Assembly (NCBI GenBank): GCA_009885955.1
Contig: VFJS01000033.1
Span: 28,765 to 92,764 of the forward strand
DNA length: 64,000 nt
From: Spirochaetia bacterium
GTDB lineage: Bacteria > Spirochaetota > UBA4802 > UBA5550
Direction: 5' to 3'
Position 1 is the first letter of the stretch, and each line of letters begins with the position of its first letter. This document shows, in pieces, positions 60,791 through 64,000 of the stretch. A program made the translations under genes and the position numbers. The notes below the pieces were generated by a model. The model was not told the origin of the DNA, searched no databases, and saw only the letters and a list, made by a program, of their open reading frames with translations.

Positions 60791-62140
60791 TCACCCCCTT
60801 TCACAGTGTGTGATTCCCAGTTCCATGCCGAATCTCGGCAGCCTGTCTCCCTCATTTTTATGGGAGATAATGTAGAGCCTCTCCCTTGCCCTTGTGAGTG
60901 CAACATAATAAAGCCTCCTCTCTTCTTCCACGTCTGCAGACCTGTCAGGGATTATGGCATCGGAAATTCCGGCCACAATTACCGCATCAAACTCAAGTCC
61001 TTTCGAAGCATGAATGGTCATGAGTGAAAGATTGTGAATCAGCGGGCCCTCACTGGTTTCACGCAGGAAGTTGGATATCTGAAAATTATTTCTGAAAAGA
61101 AGTGCAATGGACGATGAATTCACTGATTCCATGGAAAGGATCTCCATGATCAATTCACACTCACCCTGAAAGCCGTCGACCGCATATAAAACAACACTCC
61201 CCCCCTTTCCTTTCCATGATATGAGCCGCTTCCTTGTCCTGAACCGGTTTTTTTTTATTAACCTGGAAGAGACATCAACGATCTCCCTCCGCGACCTGTA
61301 ATTTATTTTTAACCGGTGAATTCTCACTCCTGGAAAATACTTTTTCATCTTTATGATATAATCAACCCTGGCATTCCTGAAACCGTAGATGGCCTGCCAG
61401 TCATCACCAACCACGAAAAGGTTCCCTCCGGTTTCGGGATGGAGAAGTTTTATAAGCTTAAAATTATTTTCAGACGTATCCTGAAACTCATCCACCAGGA
61501 TGTACCTGTGCCTGCTTAAAGCCGCACTCCTGAGAGCACGGTTACTGTTCAGTAAACTGATTGTAAAATTTATCATATCCTCATAATCCATCAGATTTTT
61601 TTCCTTTTTAAGCTCAATATAACTGCGGGTGATTCCGGCAATTTCTTCATATATTTCAGCCTTGATAAGTTTTTTTACAATATGGCTGTCCAGGTTATGG
61701 AATTTTTTCACCAGGCCGAAAGCCACGTCGACAGGAATACCCTTGAGCCCATGGAGCCTTTTCCTGATTATGATAGAATATAAATCCCTCTCGCTGTCCC
61801 CGGGGATTATTCCGGGAAAAGTATTGAAACCGAAGGATTCTATGAAAAAGCGGCTGTTCTCTTTCAGGAAGCCGAGGCAGAAGGCATGGAAAGTGCCCCA
61901 TTGTATCCCAATGGCGTCATTACCAATCACTTCCCTTGCCCTCTCCTTTATTTCCTCAGCGGCTTTTCTGCTGAAAGTAAGGACAAGGATATTTTCCGGC
62001 AGGCAGAATCTGGTGAGCAGGATGTTCCTGATCTTCTCAACAAGGGTTTTTGTTTTCCCGGTACCTGCGCCTGCAATGACGAGATCGATTCCGCCCGGCG
62101 AGAGGGAGGCTTTCCGCTGTTCTTGATTCAAATGGCCCAT
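60791..62140 (-). CDS. Compact UvrD/Rep-type superfamily 1 helicase
   Basis: The 449-residue protein carries all helicase motifs in order: Q-motif LNQEQRKA, motif I 'VIAGAGTGKTKTLVEKI', Ia 'VLTFSRKAAEEIKERA', II 'YILVDEFQDTSENNF', III 'VVGDDWQAIYGFRNA', IV 'INYRSRREIVDVSS', V 'LMTIHASKGLEFDAVIV' and VI 'EEERRLYYVALTRARERLYI'. Motifs IV and V are only about 90 residues apart; in UvrD, Rep and PcrA a 2B subdomain of about 200 residues lies between. It thus seems to lack 2B. It may act in repair or on foreign DNA; no nuclease partner is adjacent. Confidence 0.88.
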   Translation of the reverse strand: MGHLNQEQRKASLSPGGIDLVIAGAGTGKTKTLVEKIRNILLTRFCLPENILVLTFSRKAAEEIKERAREVIGNDAIGIQWGTFHAFCLGFLKENSRFFIESFGFNTFPGIIPGDSERDLYSIIIRKRLHGLKGIPVDVAFGLVKKFHNLDSHIVKKLIKAEIYEEIAGITRSYIELKKEKNLMDYEDMINFTISLLNSNRALRSAALSRHRYILVDEFQDTSENNFKLIKLLHPETGGNLFVVGDDWQAIYGFRNARVDYIIKMKKYFPGVRIHRLKINYRSRREIVDVSSRLIKKNRFRTRKRLISWKGKGGSVVLYAVDGFQGECELIMEILSMESVNSSSIALLFRNNFQISNFLRETSEGPLIHNLSLMTIHASKGLEFDAVIVAGISDAIIPDRSADVEEERRLYYVALTRARERLYIISHKNEGDRLPRFGMELGITHCERG

Positions 62141-62426
62141 TATATTAATACGTCCGGGGGGAGGGCGGGATGAAATTTTTTATACCTTCAATGGCACTTT
62201 GGTATTTAGTTGATCCCGGTACCCTTTTTTTATTGACAAAAATATCATTCCATTATTTACTTTGGCATTATTTTATATGGGTTTCTGGAAATAATATCAT
62301 CTGTTATTTTCTCAGGGTGAAGCCGGTAGGGCGGGGCGTCCCCGGGCCCCATGAATCTGGAGGTTTAATTTTCGGGCATCCATTTTTAATCAGCTTTATA
62401 TTCCATCTTTTATCAAGCGCGCCTCT

Positions 62427-62858
62427 ATGAGAAATCTCTGCTACGAAACAGTAATTTCAGCCATAGAGGACCTTTCTGAAAGGAGTTCCATCTACATCGG
62501 CTGCGATTCCAAACTTGCAGGCCAGCATACCCTCTTCGGCCTTGTGGTCATTCTTCACATCGATTCAAGCAAGGGCGGCATGTGTTTTGCGCAGACAATG
62601 AAAGTGGACAGGCGCATGGAGATCAAGGAGAGGCTCATGAAGGAGGTGGAGCATGCGGTCATCTGCGCAACCAGGGTTCAGCATGTTGTACGCAACAGGA
62701 GGTTTGAGGTCCACCTGGACATCAACCCCTCTCCGGACCATTTAAGCAATTCCATCCTGAAAACCGCCCTGGGATATGTGAGGGGCCAGGGCCTTAACTG
62801 CCGGATTAAGCCCGAGGCCTTTGCGGCGTCCACGGCTGCTGATTATCTTCTGAATTGA
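62427..62858 (+). CDS. RNase H-like protein of the YkuK/DUF458 family
   Basis: The 143 residues show 'SSIYIGCDSKLAGQHTLFGL' (acidic D of the fold), 'RNRRFEVHLDINPSPDHLSN' and the end 'GYVRGQGLNCRIKPEAFAAS' with TAADYLL, which is the DUF458 pattern. The family has a predicted RNase H-like fold but no established function. The ATG is at 62427. Between 62141 and 62426 I see no gene. Confidence 0.85.
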   Translation: MRNLCYETVISAIEDLSERSSIYIGCDSKLAGQHTLFGLVVILHIDSSKGGMCFAQTMKVDRRMEIKERLMKEVEHAVICATRVQHVVRNRRFEVHLDINPSPDHLSNSILKTALGYVRGQGLNCRIKPEAFAASTAADYLLN

Positions 62859-62892
62859 ATTTCTGCTTCAGTATCAAACAACTATGAAATTT

Positions 62893-63010
62893 TGCCACAA
62901 AGGCCCAGAGGACAGAGGAAGGCACTAAAAAAGATTCCTCACGCAGAGGGCGCGGAGAGCGCAGAGAAGAAAAATAAAGAATAACCACGAAAATCACAAA
63001 AAACACGAAA
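62893..63010. repeat. Decayed composite of GCCACAGAG-type repeats
   Basis: TTTTGCCACAAAGGCCCAGA with GGACAGAGG is a worn arm of the GCCACAGAGGC family. It is followed by CTCACGCAGAGGGCGCGGAG (with AGCGCAGAG) and ACCACGAAAATCACAAAAAA (with CACGAAAAA), two other well-known repeat styles. No inverted partner arms are clear. The gap 62859-63238 holds this and the hicB promoter. Confidence 0.6.
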
Positions 63011-63177
63011 AAAATATTCCCTTCTCATGCTGTTCGAGCCTTTCGATTATCTTTGGACTTCTCGGATTTTCTTTTATTCTATTGCTACAGGAAAACTCTG
63101 AAAAGAAAAAGAGATATTCACTGGCCTTTCCTTATGAGCTCCAGTTTTTTCTATGCTCAGATAAAATCTTTTCCCTC

Positions 63178-63207
63178 TTGACAGTATGCACCAAGTATAC
63201 ATAGAGT
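63178..63207 (+). promoter_or_regulatory. Candidate promoter of hicBA
   Basis: TTGACA (63178-63183) and TAGAGT (63202-63207) are 18 bp apart and end 32 bp before the hicB start. GTATGC and GTATAC half-sites in the spacer may belong to an operator, but no clean palindrome is seen. Confidence 0.5.
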
Positions 63208-63238
63208 ACGATATTAAATCATTTCGCAGGAGAAAAAT

Positions 63239-63463
63239 ATGAATGTGAAAATCACCGCTATTTTTGAAAAATCTCTTTATGGATATATAGGTTATGTTGA
63301 AGAATTACCTGGCGCTAATTCTCAGGGTTTAACTCTTGAAGAGACAAAAACGAATTTAATAGAGGCGGTTCAGCTTGTCCTTGAATCGAACCGGCAGATA
63401 GTTGAAGATGATATAGCCGGCAAAGAAATTATCAAGGAAGCCCTGGGATCATTTTTTATATGA
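63239..63463 (+). CDS. hicB: HicB-family antitoxin
   Basis: The 74-residue protein has the partial RNase H-fold of HicB: 'FEKSLYGYIGYVEELPGANS' and 'QGLTLEETKTNLIEAVQLVL', with the typical PG(x)xxxGxTxEE spacing. A DNA-binding domain at the C-terminus is absent, as in short HicB proteins. The ATG follows GGAGAAAAAT. Its stop overlaps the hicA start (ATGA). This order, antitoxin first, is common. Confidence 0.85.
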   Translation: MNVKITAIFEKSLYGYIGYVEELPGANSQGLTLEETKTNLIEAVQLVLESNRQIVEDDIAGKEIIKEALGSFFI

Positions 63464-63615
63464 AGCGAAAGGATTTAATCCGACATATAGAAAAATGCGG
63501 GTGTGAATTTTTACGGGAAGGCGGAAGTCATACAGTTTATGCTAATAGAAAAGAAAAAAAAGTAAGTACAATTCCGCGCAAATTTTCTTATTTATTTGGG
63601 CAAATTCGACTATGA
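63460..63615 (+). CDS. hicA: HicA-family toxin, shortened C-terminus
   Basis: The frame codes 51 residues: 'MKRKDLIRHIEKCGCEFLRE' and GGSHTVYANRKEKKVSTIPR, the HicA double-stranded-RNA-binding fold with the catalytic histidine (GGSHT, H24). After IPR, where HicA proteins continue with a histidine or asparagine and a helix of about 18 residues, this copy has only KFSYLFGQIRL. The missing last helix may make it inactive or less stable. HicA cleaves mRNA in ribosome-free fashion in other bacteria. Confidence 0.75.
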   Translation: MKRKDLIRHIEKCGCEFLREGGSHTVYANRKEKKVSTIPRKFSYLFGQIRL

Positions 63616-63669
63616 TAAAACAAAAATAAAGGAAAATGAGAAAAAAAATATGCTGATAGCACCGGCTCT

Positions 63670-64000
63670 ATGCGGATAATAATCGATGCCGATGCAACAC
63701 CCTCGGCAGTTAAGGATATTCTGTACAGGGCTGCGGAGCGGAACAGGATCCAGCTTATACTCGTGGCGAACATGGTTTTAAAAATTCCTGAATCACCATT
63801 CATATCGGCCATTGTTGTGCCGGCCGGGCCCGATGAGGCTGACGACCGCATTGCCGGGCTGGTCACTTCCGGAGACCTGGTAATCACAGCGGACATCCCC
63901 CTTGCCGACCGTGTGGTGAGCAAAAAGGGATATGTTATTAATCCCAGGGGCGAATTGTATACGGAAGATAATATCAAGGAGAGGCTGTCCATGCGGGATC
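63670..64000 (+). CDS. YaiI/YqxD-family protein (DUF188), 3' end outside window
   Basis: The frame opens at ATG 63670 and is still open at the right edge (110 residues seen of about 150). 'IIIDADATPSAVKDILYRAA', 'ISAIVVPAGPDEADDRIAG' and 'DLVITADIPLADRVVSKKGY' with NPRGELYT match the YaiI family closely. The acidic residues D7 and D9 and the later D-DxxI segment suggest a PIN-like nuclease fold. The function is unproven. Confidence 0.9.
   Translation, partial: MRIIIDADATPSAVKDILYRAAERNRIQLILVANMVLKIPESPFISAIVVPAGPDEADDRIAGLVTSGDLVITADIPLADRVVSKKGYVINPRGELYTEDNIKERLSMRD

Noticed and set aside
62170..62430. Plus-strand frame of 86 codons before the DUF458 gene
   Set aside because: It has no family resemblance, has abnormal hydrophobic and proline-rich composition, and no convincing ribosome site separate from the neighbouring helicase start.
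1..64000. tRNA or rRNA genes
   Set aside because: I looked through the gene-free stretches for cloverleaf arms and rRNA-like segments and saw none; a covariance-model scan could still find one.

Overview
The window comes from a diderm, probably strictly or facultatively anaerobic bacterium. It encodes lipoproteins with lipoboxes, a beta-rich exported protein, a TRAP (TAXI) transporter, anaerobic (early cobalt insertion) cobalamin synthesis, a hybrid REC-PAS-HisKA_2 kinase and a class I adenylate cyclase-like protein. The gene mix would fit a Spirochaetota or deltaproteobacterial-type genome. That placement is an inference from gene content only, because no rRNA or tRNA lies in the window.

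Layout. 1-1.6 kb: C-terminal part of an exported beta-rich protein and its terminator. 1.66-3.5 kb: a decayed BrnT-type toxin-antitoxin remnant abutting an intact three-gene HipBST-type toxin-antitoxin operon (minus strand), with a promoter carrying an 18-bp operator in its spacer and two further operator-like sites about 72 bp to either side. 3.56-23.2 kb: one minus-strand cobalamin operon of 22 genes. It starts at a cobalamin riboswitch with an attenuator and runs cbiX-cbiM-cbiN-like-cbiQ-cbiO-cbiA-cbiC-cbiD-cbiE-cbiT-cbiL-cbiF-cbiG-cbiH-cbiJ-cobU-cobO-cobS-cobC-cobT-cbiP-cbiB-cobD. It covers cobalt uptake, cobalt insertion, the corrin ring steps, amidation, adenosylation, the aminopropanol arm and lower-ligand attachment. 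Most genes overlap by 4 bp; the larger gaps are occupied by repeat elements of three families.

23.4-33.4 kb: an exported barrel-like protein, an SH3b lipoprotein and a MORN+SH3b protein, a metal-dependent amidohydrolase, a small membrane protein, a lipoprotein, and a two-gene signalling unit (HD-GYP-type protein followed by a class I adenylate cyclase-like protein), then a 160-bp tandem repeat. 33.4-46.9 kb: an archaeal-like thymidylate synthase, a flavoprotein disulfide reductase, dodecin, a cobalamin-binding radical SAM enzyme, a CAP-domain protein, a RelBE-type module, an RRM protein, a PAS-GGDEF diguanylate cyclase, a VWA lipoprotein with a choice-of-anchor-L-like tail, YwbE, and an RNase HI whose start appears to be CUG.

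47-64 kb: a DUF362 protein, a tryptophan-rich repeat miniprotein, a DUF1304 membrane protein, a TAXI-TRAP transporter operon (receptor, DUF1850, fused permease) with a downstream acyl-CoA synthetase, a Gate-domain membrane protein and a hemolysin III-family protein. These are followed by two very small lysine-rich proteins, the hybrid sensor kinase, a 4-oxalocrotonate tautomerase-like protein, a compact UvrD-type helicase, a YkuK/DUF458 RNase H-like protein, a HicBA pair with a shortened HicA, and a YaiI-family gene cut by the right edge.

Four families of palindromic intergenic repeats are scattered through the window: GCCACAGAGGC-type, CTCACGGAT-type, CCCTCACCCC-type and GGAGATAGGGG-type. 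One CTCACGGAT-type copy (36576-36781) has perfect 13-bp terminal inverted repeats and an 8-bp target duplication, so it moved as a MITE. The most system-like discoveries are the HipBST operon with its triple operator, the repeat-studded riboswitch-controlled cobalamin operon and the MITE.
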